From Aculops lycopersici (taxonomy: Eukaryota; Arthropoda; Arachnida; Trombidiformes; Eriophyidae), in NCBI GenBank assembly GCA_015350385.1, contig WNKI01000003.1, positions 2,517,799-2,581,798 on the forward strand: a stretch of DNA of 64,000 nt, written 5' to 3'. A model generated the notes under the pieces. That model saw only the letters and a program-made list of their open reading frames with translations, did no database searches and was not told where the DNA came from. Positions 42,991 through 53,466 of the stretch are shown in pieces (position 1 is the first letter of the stretch; every line of letters begins with the position of its first letter). The position numbers and the translations under genes are program-made.

Positions 42991-44180
42991 TAGTTTGGTA
43001 ACGAGGCTTTGGTCCGACAAGCTCTCATTAGTGCTCTCAGCATGAACTGTTCACGTGATAGTTCACGAACACTCTTTAAGAATACATCCAACGTGATGAC
43101 GCCCTTGCGAAGACCCTCGCCGGTAAAGAAAATTGCATCTACAATGGCACTCTCTTTGGCATAAGCCTCGAGTAGTTGCTTGTGGACCGGCTGAGTTGGA
43201 CCATAGACTTCATCTGGATCAATTTCCTCTCCCTCTTTGTCATATTTAACTATAAATTCTTGAAGCTGATTATCCAATTCCTGTAATTTGTTCTTGGCAT
43301 CGCTTAAATCCGAGATCTCCTTCGCCATGCGCGTCTTCATTTCGTCCAACTGGCTTTTGCCTCTATTTAAGTCACTCGATGTCTTCTTGAGACTTTCAAT
43401 CTCATCTTGAATTTGTAGAACCTTCTCCTTGAGTCTGTATCTTAACCTATCTTCAACGGCACTCAATAGCGATGCTCGAATATGCTCCTCTGTAATGGTT
43501 CCTGAGGCACTACCACCAGCCGGTGAGCCGCCTGAGGCTGCCGCGTACGGTGTGGGTGGTTGATTTGGTTGGCTGGAGAATGGGTATACTGGGTTTGGTG
43601 GTGTGGGCATGCTAATTGCGCCAGTCCCACCCATAGATGGTCCGCCGGATCCTGGTGTGGGGTAGTATGGGTTAGGTAGAGCTGGTGGCATGGTTACGCT
43701 TTGTTGCATTTGATCATGATCTTTGGTTTTCTGATAAACTGGACACATTTGGCCGAAGATGATCTGCATAACTTGAATGGTGCTCAAGATATCGCTTGTA
43801 TTCTTATTCCAATCACTCAAATATGGCATATAGACTCGACCTGAACCATCGACATGTCGCGATGTTTTGATGGTCATATCTCTTGTGGGCCTCACATAAC
43901 AAATAGGCGCCTCAAATGGGTGATTGTCGCTGATGAATATTCCAATAGGTATGTTGTAATTTGCGTTTCTAAATTGAACTGGTATTGTACCATCCAGACA
44001 GATCAACTCCTTCGAAACACCAGTTGGAAATGTGTAACGTTCCAATTTTGGAACTAGTGATTTAAAAAACTTGGTTGCATTTAGAATATCCTGCTTAGTG
44101 TGCTCAGGATGTTTACACTGGGCAGTTTTCAACAATTGCGCAATGGGTTTTGACGACATTTTGCTTCCAAATTTGATCAT
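42990..44180 (-). CDS. TSG101: TSG101 (ESCRT-I subunit, Vps23)
   Basis: Intronless, 396 residues. An ATG at codon 8 (MSSKPIAQLL) is an equally plausible start. The UEV domain occupies about residues 20-155 (TKFFKSLVPKLERYTFPTG, DGTIPVQF, PYLSDWN). It lacks the catalytic Cys of E2 enzymes, as expected. A Pro/Gly-rich linker (about 160-235) follows, then a coiled coil (about 240-325). The C-terminal steadiness box ends with SRELSREQFMLRALMRACR. The protein recognises ubiquitinated cargo and PTAP-type motifs on endosomes and recruits ESCRT-I for multivesicular body formation and cytokinesis. Confidence 0.96.
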   Translation of the reverse strand: MIKFGSKMSSKPIAQLLKTAQCKHPEHTKQDILNATKFFKSLVPKLERYTFPTGVSKELICLDGTIPVQFRNANYNIPIGIFISDNHPFEAPICYVRPTRDMTIKTSRHVDGSGRVYMPYLSDWNKNTSDILSTIQVMQIIFGQMCPVYQKTKDHDQMQQSVTMPPALPNPYYPTPGSGGPSMGGTGAISMPTPPNPVYPFSSQPNQPPTPYAAASGGSPAGGSASGTITEEHIRASLLSAVEDRLRYRLKEKVLQIQDEIESLKKTSSDLNRGKSQLDEMKTRMAKEISDLSDAKNKLQELDNQLQEFIVKYDKEGEEIDPDEVYGPTQPVHKQLLEAYAKESAIVDAIFFTGEGLRKGVITLDVFLKSVRELSREQFMLRALMRACRTKASLPN

Positions 44181-45446
44181 TTAGTATTGAATAAGTTACA
44201 ATTGTGAGCGGGTCAACCCAAACGGCTGAGGATTGAGGTAACAATCCACCTAGTTTAAGTTTTCCAATTTTGAATCTTGAGTCCTTTCAGGTAATAGTCT
44301 TGGGATTGGTAAAAATTGCGAAAACTTAAATTTTTGCAGTATGAAATCTTATTATGGTTGATGTCTATATTAGCGATATGTTGAAAATGGTTTTAATAAT
44401 AGTGATGCTAAAGATGATGATGATAATGTAGATTTAGCTGCTAATCCACAATAATGGTAGTAATAACACATCAATAACGAGATGTTGGATCATATCCTTT
44501 GTATTAATGATAGACAGGATAATGAGATTATTTGTGAACAATCATACCCTCCCAGTGCTATACGATCAAAATTGAGAGAGTTCAAGTGGCAGATGGAAGG
44601 AGAGAAAGATAGACAATTTGAGGGTTGCTGCATGAATCATGTAAACAGAGTATGAGATTTCTTCTCTTGAAATTAGTGAGATTTGTCGCAGGCTGCGACT
44701 CGCAGCGGTCGCGGCTAACAACACACACAAAATTGCATAGCCTTTCAACGGGCAATCAAATACGAGTTTTGCCCCTTGGCCAGTGATTTTCAATGGCAAA
44801 ACGCGTGAACTCGCACACTGCGGCCCCCGCAAATCGCGCGCAGAATTTCGGCAGGACCGGGAGACGCAAACTGCCGAGGTATCGATGCAGATTCAAAAAA
44901 CTTTCAATACTTTTCCTCGTGAATTTCATCTCGCGATTTCTTTTGGTTTAAAACAAGATCCATTAAATCGACTTCGAAAAGCTTAATAATTAGCATCAAC
45001 CTACTGAGTCAATCGATTGAATAGTGCAAAATTAGATCCAAAGTCCCATCTTTCTGGGCTCACTATACAGACGCCAAGTTTGGGCGCTAATTTTCAAAAT
45101 AATATTCGATACCACAACAAGCGACGGCGGGTCTCTCTTCCTGTGTTCGCCACCTCATGACGATATTTCATTTATTCGCTAGACAAAGTTCAGATTCCTT
45201 CTCAGACTATTGACTATAGTTCTATATCTTGTCATATAATCATTGAATATCATTGCAATGTTTCCATCTCTTTTATTTCCACGTAACTACCAAAATTAAA
45301 TCGGTGACTAGACACCAGTACAAGTAATGTTTGAAAATATCTCAATTAACTGTAACTTGACATAATGTTCTGCTATATAATGAAGCAATTTTATTCTGTA
45401 CAATAATCAATTGTGATCTATTCTAATTCACAATAATCCAAAAACA
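44181..45446. other. Divergent intergenic region between TSG101 and Taspase-1
   Basis: Mostly AT-rich. A short GC-rich patch (about 44690-44880) carries several CpGs and tgcgactcgcagcggtcgcgg. No coding sequence supported. Confidence 0.5.
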
Positions 45447-47552
45447 ATGGCTGACGATACTAGATTAGCAGATGCAAGTTTGTTGTTGAATTATTCTCAT
45501 CAAAGTTATAAGGAGCAACAATTGCAGCAGCAGAGCAAGGGTTTGCTAGCGACCAGTGCAACCCAATCCAAGCCAGATGCAAGTCCAGACTCGAGGCCTG
45601 CCACTCCACGTCGTTCCTCATGGGATAGCAATGCACATAGACCCTCAATATTATCAACGACGAATAATCAGAGAGGAACTTCGCCTCAGGTGGATCAATA
45701 CATTACACTATCAACTAACGGCCACATATTACCTACTTCGCCGGATTTCCTATGCCCTTGTCCATTGCAACCACCTGCGTCGCCTCATCCTGTTCAACAA
45801 ACCGCGATCTCAGTAGATCAGATGGCAGCCTCATATGTACCGCCAGATGATATCACACCCATGGACAACCTATTTGCCGCCATAAATTGTGCCCTTCCGC
45901 CGGCTCAGATGCAAAATAAACCAGTCATAGTAGATAAGGTGCCATCCAATGGAGGCCACCTAGGTGATGTTGATGTTGCAACAAAACGAGTTTGGGCAAA
46001 TCCTATCGACCACGACTATTGTGTTAAATCGCCCAAGCAAACATTGAAACTGGTGGCTGTCCATTTGGGTGCCGGCACTAGTGCTCACAACGAGGTTGAG
46101 TCACTTAGAATAGCCAGATCTATTTGTGAAGAAGTAATGCTAGCCAGCCAATCTGCAAGCTCAATGCAAAATAGTTCCAGCCGACCGACGAAGGACGAGA
46201 GACCGGGTAAGAAGAAGAGGCGAGGACTTGAACCGATCCAGTATGATGCCGAATCAGCAGTTGTCCAACTAGTGAAACGGATGGAGGACCATCAAGCCTT
46301 GAACTGTGGTTATGGATCCAATCTAAACATGAATGGTCAAGTAGAGTGTGATGCTAGCATGATGTCAGACAAAACCCAAATGTGGGCCGGAGTGGGCGCG
46401 TTGGCCGGTTGCAAGAATCCCATAGTCTTGGCGAAGTCGCTATATGACCACCGTAGGCAGCCTAGACCTTTGGGTTTAATACAACCCAATCTACTAGTTG
46501 GCTCGGGTGCTCGACAATGGATGCGAGATAACTGCCCATCACTGGCAGTGGCTGAGAGCAAGATGATAAGTCCCGGTGCGTTTGCAACATATCAAAAACT
46601 CAAGTCAAGATTTGATCAAGAGAAGAAAAGTTTTGATAATAATCAGCCTGAAGAATTAATGAGTAAGCAGCAACAACAACAACAACAACAGCCGCTGGAG
46701 AAAAATGGCAGTCAATATCTGGTGAACGATAACGAATTAGCTAGCCAACACTTGGACACCGTGGGTGCGGTTTGTGTGGATTGTGATAACAACTTTGCAA
46801 GCGCCATATCATCAGGTGGCCTTTTGCTTAAATACAAGGGACGTGTTGGTCAGGCCGCCGTGCCTGGTGCTGGGTGTTGGAGTGAATCCTCGATTGCCAT
46901 AACCACAACCGGAGTTGGCGAATACTTAACTCTAAGTCTGTTTGCCAAAAAGGTTTTTGAGAAAATGCAAACTCTCAGACTGTTATATGATCTCGGCCAT
47001 GTGGAGAGAAACTCCAATCAGAGCAACGTCATTAGTGCCGCCGTCGAGGAGTGTTTCGAGGAACTCGTGCGCTCACCTGCGCTCGCTCATGTTAGACCCA
47101 ACGAGCGACGGGCCGGCCTCCTGTCAGTTGAAACATTCAACAGGTGCGGAGGCAGTGGTGGCAATGGCAATGGCAAGACCAACGGTGTTGGCTCGCCATT
47201 GGAAGTATCAGCCGCCGAGAGTGGAGAGAAAAGTGACTTATATTTAACTTTCGCTCATAACACTCCAACTATGTGTGTCGGCTATATGACGTGCGACGAC
47301 ATTGTCGGTCATTCAATCATGAGCAGGCAATTAAACATGGATAGTGGTGGTGCTGGTTGTGGCTCTAGTGCTAATGTTAGTGCTTCTAGTGATCTCACAA
47401 CTATCAGCTGTGCCACAAATGCCAACATTGGGAGCACCAATGGCGAAAGCAAAGTTGCAATAAATGGCGATAGTCATAATAAAGGAGGGCCACCAACAAT
47501 TGTGAGGACGACAAAATTCTCTCTAGATTCAGAGACGAACTACAGCAACTGA
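45447..47552 (+). CDS. TASP1: Taspase-1 (threonine aspartase), enlarged
   Basis: Intronless, 701 residues against about 420 in mammals. The asparaginase-type (Ntn hydrolase) fold starts near residue 198 (LKLVAVHLGAG), with GYGSNLNMNGQVECDASMM and GVGALAGCKNPI. The autocleavage site and catalytic nucleophile are D437-T438 in LDTVGAV, followed by SSGGLLLKYKGRVGQAAVPG and, late in the chain, TPTMCVGYM. Mammalian taspase cleaves nuclear regulators such as MLL and TFIIA. A basic cluster KKKRR (255-259) could be a nuclear signal. The N-terminal 195 residues and the Gln-rich linker before the cleavage site (about 385-430) are low-complexity additions. The C-terminal half also carries Gly/Asn-rich inserts. 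Confidence 0.94.
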   Translation: MADDTRLADASLLLNYSHQSYKEQQLQQQSKGLLATSATQSKPDASPDSRPATPRRSSWDSNAHRPSILSTTNNQRGTSPQVDQYITLSTNGHILPTSPDFLCPCPLQPPASPHPVQQTAISVDQMAASYVPPDDITPMDNLFAAINCALPPAQMQNKPVIVDKVPSNGGHLGDVDVATKRVWANPIDHDYCVKSPKQTLKLVAVHLGAGTSAHNEVESLRIARSICEEVMLASQSASSMQNSSSRPTKDERPGKKKRRGLEPIQYDAESAVVQLVKRMEDHQALNCGYGSNLNMNGQVECDASMMSDKTQMWAGVGALAGCKNPIVLAKSLYDHRRQPRPLGLIQPNLLVGSGARQWMRDNCPSLAVAESKMISPGAFATYQKLKSRFDQEKKSFDNNQPEELMSKQQQQQQQQPLEKNGSQYLVNDNELASQHLDTVGAVCVDCDNNFASAISSGGLLLKYKGRVGQAAVPGAGCWSESSIAITTTGVGEYLTLSLFAKKVFEKMQTLRLLYDLGHVERNSNQSNVISAAVEECFEELVRSPALAHVRPNERRAGLLSVETFNRCGGSGGNGNGKTNGVGSPLEVSAAESGEKSDLYLTFAHNTPTMCVGYMTCDDIVGHSIMSRQLNMDSGGAGCGSSANVSASSDLTTISCATNANIGSTNGESKVAINGDSHNKGGPPTIVRTTKFSLDSETNYSN

Positions 47553-49537
47553 CATGAGCAGCACCAAGATCAACAAGTGTTCTTACTATCATCAAGATGA
47601 ATCATATCGCCTAAGTCTAGATTCGTAGCTAGAGAACTATACTGAAATCAAGTTACCACTTGAAAGTAAAGCAGCAATAATAAGAAAGAAAGATTTAGGC
47701 CATAAAGACACAAGCAAGACCTCATCCCTCTATCTCTATCTGTAAATTAGAAAGCACACTGTGACATAACCCAATACTACCGACTCAATTGTATCTCAGC
47801 ACAATATTATAACTGCGAAACCACTGCTACTTTCTCCTCTACCCTTTCGATTCACACTCCACACTTATACACTACCAAATCATCACCACCAACCTCTCCA
47901 TCGTCCAATCGTGTCTTATCAAAAAACCCAAAGACATTGCGACATTCAGTTATAGGTGCCGGCCATGACGTGTAGCACCATGACGTGCAAGCAATTTGAA
48001 TGAAAAAGTGCATTGAATCATCTGTGTCTATCTTTATCTCATTGCTCTTACGTCGATAAAACATGTGATGGTTTCCAATTCATCAAGTCAAATTTTGGTC
48101 AATTATTGATTGAACTATCAACTGTTGCTCGTCTTCCAGGCTTTTTAATAGAATCGGCCGCTCGCCCCCCCCCCCATTCACTCCCTCCCTCCCTCGCTTG
48201 CTCTCTCTCTCTATTAGCATAAGACACTTGTTGGTGTTGTGATTTATAGTTAATTTTATATCGATGGTGGTGCTAGAGGCTGATTGACAACTAATAGCGC
48301 GCCTAAAGTGCCCACTTGTCACAAACTAACGCCCATACAAATACAAATACATAAACATATATGTATATAAACAACAGGCGGCATTACAATTAGCCCTCAA
48401 GACACCAGCACCAAATTGTGTACCCCCACAAACCAAAGCTAAGTTTTGCTTAGCTTAGATTTACGATAACTGCTAGCGGCCATCTTGGTTTGCAAGCGAT
48501 TGGCGTCATCTGATAAGACCTTCCTCTTGTCTGCGACTATCACCAATATTACTATTACCACCGGCCCGCCAATTCTAGTGTGAGAGTGTGTCCGTCGGTC
48601 CGACAGTCCAACTAGATCATACTCTCACTGTAGTTTGCTTGTTGCTGGCTCTCTAGGTTCTAGTTTGCCTCGCCTCGCTTCGCCTTGATATTTTCTTGGC
48701 GGTGACCGTCTCGTCCTGTGTGCTGTTTCCCCTTGGACTCTCCTCTCATTAGCCCAACCAGACCAGAGAAACTCAACATCCATCTCAATCTCTTCTTAGT
48801 TAGTATCTGGCTGTTGAATCGGCATACAAGACGACAACCACCATTGAACCGACCACTTGTTCGAGTCGTTGTCATTTTTCTTCCGTTCGTAGTTTGTTTT
48901 GCTCTGCAGGAGCGCTGAGTCAATACTGATACTGATTTAGTCGCAATCCATCCAGTGGACTGGCTAGTAGATACCGGAGCTAGCGGCAGAAAAGAATAGA
49001 CTCACACGGAGGGAGAGAGGAGAGTCAAAGTTTGTTAGTGCGAGCCAGACAAAGTGGCAGCGGTAGTGAGCAATCATATCATAAATTAACTACTGAAATT
49101 TAGAGAGAAGATACGGAAGACTTTAGTGAAGAAAGCTCATCACTACTCACCATCGACTACCGCAATTGATTTCTTGGCGGCGCTTCGGCCACTTTGATCC
49201 TAGCGCGTCGAGTTCCATTGTCAAGACTTTGGTTATTAATTACAAGTCATTAATAGAAATAAATGGACAACAATCGACAATTGAAGGGAAGATTACGGCA
49301 TCATCAGTAGCCCAAAAAGTCTTGTTTTCTCTTCATTGTGATACATGATTGAAACAAGTGAAAAAATCTCACACGAATTGAGAGACAGGGGAAACCAACT
49401 AAATGATTGACACGCAAGGCAATTATTAAAAAGTAACTAGAGAGAACAACGATTAATTTTTACCATTGAAAATAAGAGAAAACAAGAAACCTTCAAGGGA
49501 TAAAGCGAAAGATAAATTCATTTAAGCAAAATCTACT
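47553..49537. other. Intergenic region and 5' UTR of the OATP gene
   Basis: The Taspase-1 3' UTR is presumed in the first 300 bp. A homopolymer C11 at 48165-48175 opens a pyrimidine-only stretch of about 60 bp (ctccctccctccctcg, then ctctctct). No coding sequence supported. The last few hundred bases before 49538 are A-rich and probably the 5' UTR. Confidence 0.5.
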
Positions 49538-51760
49538 ATGGACATCAACAACACAGGCTGCTTAGCCAGGACACGCAATTGTCTCGGCAAGTGTCGCTGG
49601 CTCACCTGCAAGCAATTAAAGTCGGCCTTTTTCAGTGTATACTCCTTCACCGTTATATACGCCTTCTTTGGCGTCCTCTCTCTATCCTATCATGCCTGTT
49701 TCAATTCAAGTCTCTCAACACTCGAGAAGCGGTACCACTTTTCAAGCTCAACAGGTGCTTATATAATGATTACGGACAATATTGCAACCGTTTTAACAAA
49801 TCTCTTCATTGGCTACTATGGTAAGACGGCGCACAAGCCACGGTGGATGTCCTTTGGTTGTGTGGTAACTGGACTGAGTGTTATGGTTACCGCTGTTCCC
49901 TATTTTATCTACGGGCCAGCCCAAGAGTTGGACCTTCAGGTGGCTGGCAATGTAACATTATCAACAAAATCAAAGAGCGGCGATCAAATGTGTCTATCCA
50001 AGGATCTAACAGAGGATTGTAGCGACATAACAGCAATGGGCAGCAGCATGATGACAATGGTGGCGGTTGCCTGTTTTGGTATCAGTAACTTCTTTCGAGG
50101 ATTTGGAACTAGCATCTATTTTACATATGGAACTCCCTATTTGGATGACAACGTTGACAAGGCAGTAATGCCAACCTTCTTTGCCTTTGTCTTTGCGGCT
50201 AGAATCTGCGGGGCACCAATTGGTTTCTTCCTGTCCTCAACTGCGTTGAGCTTCTACGAGAATCCGTTTGCTCGGCCGCCGGGTCTCACCAAGGAGGACC
50301 CTCGATGGATTGGCGCTTGGTGGATTGGTTTTCTAGTTTCGGGAATCCTAATGTTACTGCTGGCCATTCCCTTGTCCCTATTTCCTCGCGAGTTTAAGCG
50401 AAAGAATAGAGCTGGAAATATGCCGGAGCAATTGCAACTAATGACTGTGGACAAGACGAGCGGCGATGTTAGTGGCGCCGCCGCCGCCGCCACGGCCAAC
50501 GGAAATGTTAGTGAGCCAATGGTTACAACAACCAACCACCTGGCTGAGCGGAAACAGGTGGACCCGGAACACCAGGAGGAGCATGGCGAGGTTTTAAAGA
50601 AGCATCCGTTGGAGGAGGCGGAGGAGAAAGCGGATACAAAGAAGAAGGAGCTATCATTGAAGGAGATGCCAGGGGAGATCTTATCCGTCCTGATGAATCC
50701 AATTATTTTGTGCCAAATGATGGGAAATCTCTTCAGAGGCATTGGCATTATTGGCTACTTTGTCTTCCAAACCAAATACCTGGAATCACAATTCAGACAA
50801 TCCGCCTCAAAGGCTAGCTATGTAAGCGGATCAACAGGTTTCATTGGTAAGACGGTGGGAGTTTTATTGGGCGGTATAATTATCACTCTCTTTCGACCTG
50901 GACCAAGGAAGTTGACTACATTCATCTTCCTCGTTGAAGTTACCTCGGTTGTAACTCTATTATATGGAGCCTCCGTATTGGGACCACAATACGCTTATCC
51001 AAACACTCAACTTGACCCCTCAACTGGCCTTCTAAAATTGAGCAACACTTGCAATAGAGATTGCCACTGTGATCGTGTCAGATATCAGCCAGTCTGCGAG
51101 CCGCACGCGATGAAAGCCTATTTTTCGCCTTGCCATGCCGGATGTGAAACATCGGTCAAGCATTTGGGCGAGGAGTCGTCCACTTACATGGATTGCGGTT
51201 GCGTCGATGAGCCCTCAAAGGCTCTGGTCAAGTGTCCGCCCGACCATGATAAATTGATGGTTTATGCAACGATTGTGGCCGTCGGTGGTATGATCTCAGG
51301 CTCAAGTAGATCGGGAAACATGGTTACTTTTTTCCGTTCCATCAATCCGGATCAAAAGTCGCTAGCTGTTGCGGTGGGCAGCTTTTGGCACTCACTGTTT
51401 GTTTCAATTCCCTATCCCATTATCTATGGTAGATTATTCGATTGGTCCTGTTTAGTCTGGAGCAGTGAATGTAATAAGCGAGGAAATTGTTGGCTTTATG
51501 ATACGGAGAAATTGAGAAAAACGTATCATGGAGTTTCAATTGCTTTGATAGCCTTGGGTTCAGTATTCGACTTGATCATGATCTTTCTAAGTCCCCGACT
51601 GACCAACCTGTACGATCCCGATGATCGAACAACAGCTCAACGATTGATGTTCTGGAAAAAGACACACAAACCTGTTGCTACTAGCGGCGATGTGGAGAAT
51701 AGTATTCAAGAGGTTCCAAAGCAAAACTCCAAATCGACAAAATTATCATTATCATCGTAG
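49538..51760 (+). CDS. Organic anion transporting polypeptide (SLCO/OATP family)
   Basis: Intronless, 740 residues, twelve predicted membrane segments. The OATP signature at the loop 3/segment 6 boundary is WIGAWWIGFLVSG. A Kazal-type extracellular domain lies between segments 9 and 10, about residues 505-556 (CNRDCHCD...PVCEP...CHAGC...CGCV), as in all OATPs. The long cytoplasmic loop (about 285-370) is Ala/Glu/Lys-rich and includes a GCC-encoded Ala run. Family members import large amphipathic anions, including steroid conjugates; one insect member imports ecdysone. Subfamily and substrate cannot be told from sequence alone here. The protein ends KSTKLSLSS, a Ser-rich tail without an obvious PDZ ligand. 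Confidence 0.95.
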   Translation: MDINNTGCLARTRNCLGKCRWLTCKQLKSAFFSVYSFTVIYAFFGVLSLSYHACFNSSLSTLEKRYHFSSSTGAYIMITDNIATVLTNLFIGYYGKTAHKPRWMSFGCVVTGLSVMVTAVPYFIYGPAQELDLQVAGNVTLSTKSKSGDQMCLSKDLTEDCSDITAMGSSMMTMVAVACFGISNFFRGFGTSIYFTYGTPYLDDNVDKAVMPTFFAFVFAARICGAPIGFFLSSTALSFYENPFARPPGLTKEDPRWIGAWWIGFLVSGILMLLLAIPLSLFPREFKRKNRAGNMPEQLQLMTVDKTSGDVSGAAAAATANGNVSEPMVTTTNHLAERKQVDPEHQEEHGEVLKKHPLEEAEEKADTKKKELSLKEMPGEILSVLMNPIILCQMMGNLFRGIGIIGYFVFQTKYLESQFRQSASKASYVSGSTGFIGKTVGVLLGGIIITLFRPGPRKLTTFIFLVEVTSVVTLLYGASVLGPQYAYPNTQLDPSTGLLKLSNTCNRDCHCDRVRYQPVCEPHAMKAYFSPCHAGCETSVKHLGEESSTYMDCGCVDEPSKALVKCPPDHDKLMVYATIVAVGGMISGSSRSGNMVTFFRSINPDQKSLAVAVGSFWHSLFVSIPYPIIYGRLFDWSCLVWSSECNKRGNCWLYDTEKLRKTYHGVSIALIALGSVFDLIMIFLSPRLTNLYDPDDRTTAQRLMFWKKTHKPVATSGDVENSIQEVPKQNSKSTKLSLSS

Positions 51761-52057
51761 TGATTATTATATACATATATATAAAGAGTTAAACTATAAG
51801 CCTTAAATTTTACACCCAATTCAAAGGACAAAAACTAATCAACTCTGAAAAGGGACAAAACCATCCAACATTGTGATCAAACAAGTAATTAATAATGATA
51901 ACAACAGACAAAGGTGTTCGTATTTTAATGTATTTATTTCTCTATCTTCTCAATGGAAATCCTCTCACTTTTTACACTCCTTGACCCTTGAATTTATTGT
52001 ATTTAATCGATTAAACTGAACTATTGCAAAGCTCCTCCTGCTCCTCGATTACTTAAC
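51761..52057. other. Convergent 3' flanks of OATP and the small secreted gene
   Basis: AT-rich. AATAAA on the minus strand at 51993-51998 would serve the small secreted gene. No gene seen. Confidence 0.5.
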
Positions 52058-52345
52058 TTAGTTTGAGTTGGTCGATCGGCGGCGTCTCATAAAACCACCC
52101 CACCCGCCGCCGCCAAAGTATGGCATCATTTCCATTTGTGGCGAGTTTGCCACAACTATTGATCCTCCCTTGCCCTTCTTGCCGCCGCCGCGCATCACGA
52201 TGTTTCCGTTGTATAAGATGATATCCTCGCCCTTATTGCCCTTGTTTGCCATGGACTCGCCAACAAAGAAACAGGATACAATTGCTAAGACGAGGAATAG
52301 CGAGCACATAGCTCTAGCCGATCTGTGGACGTTTGTGAATTGCAT
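52058..52345 (-). CDS. Small secreted Gly/Lys-rich protein
   Basis: 95 residues from the first ATG. A hydrophobic signal region (CSLFLVLAIVSCFFVGESMA, residues 14-33) is followed by a short mature part. This contains NGNIVMRGGGKKGKGGSIVV, then MEMMPYFGGGGWGGF, and ends with four consecutive arginines and STNSN. The four-Arg site could be cut by furin-like proteases to release a Gly-rich peptide. A TATA box 150 bp upstream and an AATAAA 60 bp downstream frame it as a complete gene. No family recognised; Gly-rich cuticle or antimicrobial peptides look similar in composition only. Confidence 0.65.
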   Translation of the reverse strand: MQFTNVHRSARAMCSLFLVLAIVSCFFVGESMANKGNKGEDIILYNGNIVMRGGGKKGKGGSIVVANSPQMEMMPYFGGGGWGGFMRRRRSTNSN

Positions 52346-52496
52346 CTTGAGATTTGTTTTCCCTTGTTAAAAATTCTAGATTTGACGTGAAGGTGTTTTT
52401 GTTTGCCAGCTGGTTGGTTGGTTTGTTGTTGTCTGCTTGTTGTTGCTTGGATCTTGTGATCTTGTAATCTGAAGTTGGAAGCGCAAAGTGTCCAGC

Positions 52497-52503
52497 TTTT
52501 ATA
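52497..52503 (-). promoter_or_regulatory. TATA box of the small secreted gene
   Basis: The minus strand reads CAGTATAAAAGCTGG, a textbook TATA box. It predicts a 5' UTR of about 120-130 bases before the ATG at 52345. Confidence 0.65.
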
Positions 52504-53466
52504 CTGAAAAAAATGTTTACCCGCAACCGATCGCCAGTGACGCCGTTGAGTGGTAACCCTCACGGCAAGACCCTTCCGGCGCAAACCAAATGACAGGCGG
52601 CAGTTAGTTACGCAACAGGAAGCTGGAGGCCATAGCGTAAGTGACAGTAATAGGATAGTTTTCTGCCCACTCAACCCCCTGTGGCCATCAAGGCGGTTGA
52701 AAGGTGGAGGAGTCCAGTGGCGGTGGCGGTGGTGGTGGCAGCGACGACGGAGCAGCAGTTATAGCGGCTCTGGTGGTGCCTTATGGCGCAATAAACGACA
52801 ACCTGTTGACGTTTTAACATGTCGGAAGGTGTAGATGTATCTATGTGGCCGACTTTGACTCAGCTCACGCTTAAAAAGCCAATTCACACAGGTGCACTCT
52901 CCCAGAGTCCGAAGCGCACCTGTTGTTCTTGTGCGGTAGCATGTAAATGGCCCCAAGTAGTCAACAGTGGTTCTGAGTGACTTTCTGAAGTGGCTAGACA
53001 CTTCAACTCCCAAACAAGTGTGTTCTTGGCTTGTTTTCACCGAAACTAATTTCAAGTTTGTTGAGCACTGTCCAACTACTACTCAAAGTTAGAGTTTTGA
53101 GAATGTTCATGAACGCGAACAAGCTGCCGTCCGCTCCGCTAGTGTCACCCTAGTGATCGAGTTAATTAGCTACAAACAGGTAAACGTCTGCTCCCTTCCC
53201 AGCTTAAGAATACATTTCACAATTGTTTAGGTCGAGCAAAGTAGCCGTTCAGTAGGGAAAAGTAGCTCCTAGTTGTCGCTCCTTGACTTGAAGTCGATTG
53301 CCGCTCCGCTATACAGTTGCACAAGATGAATCTGTTGTTACTGATGCCACTTGTTGGTTTGGCATCTGGAGCCAGCTTGTTATACTTAAACTGATACTAA
53401 TGCTCATACTAGTCGTGTTGGTAGTGGTAGGGGCGGTGGCGATGGTCACTTGGTTCCACTTTCACT
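52504..53466. other. Intergenic stretch between the small secreted gene and IFT70
   Basis: Contains a GGT/GGC-type simple stretch (about 52715-52760). Open stretches on both strands begin with non-ATG codons. No gene supported. Confidence 0.5.
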
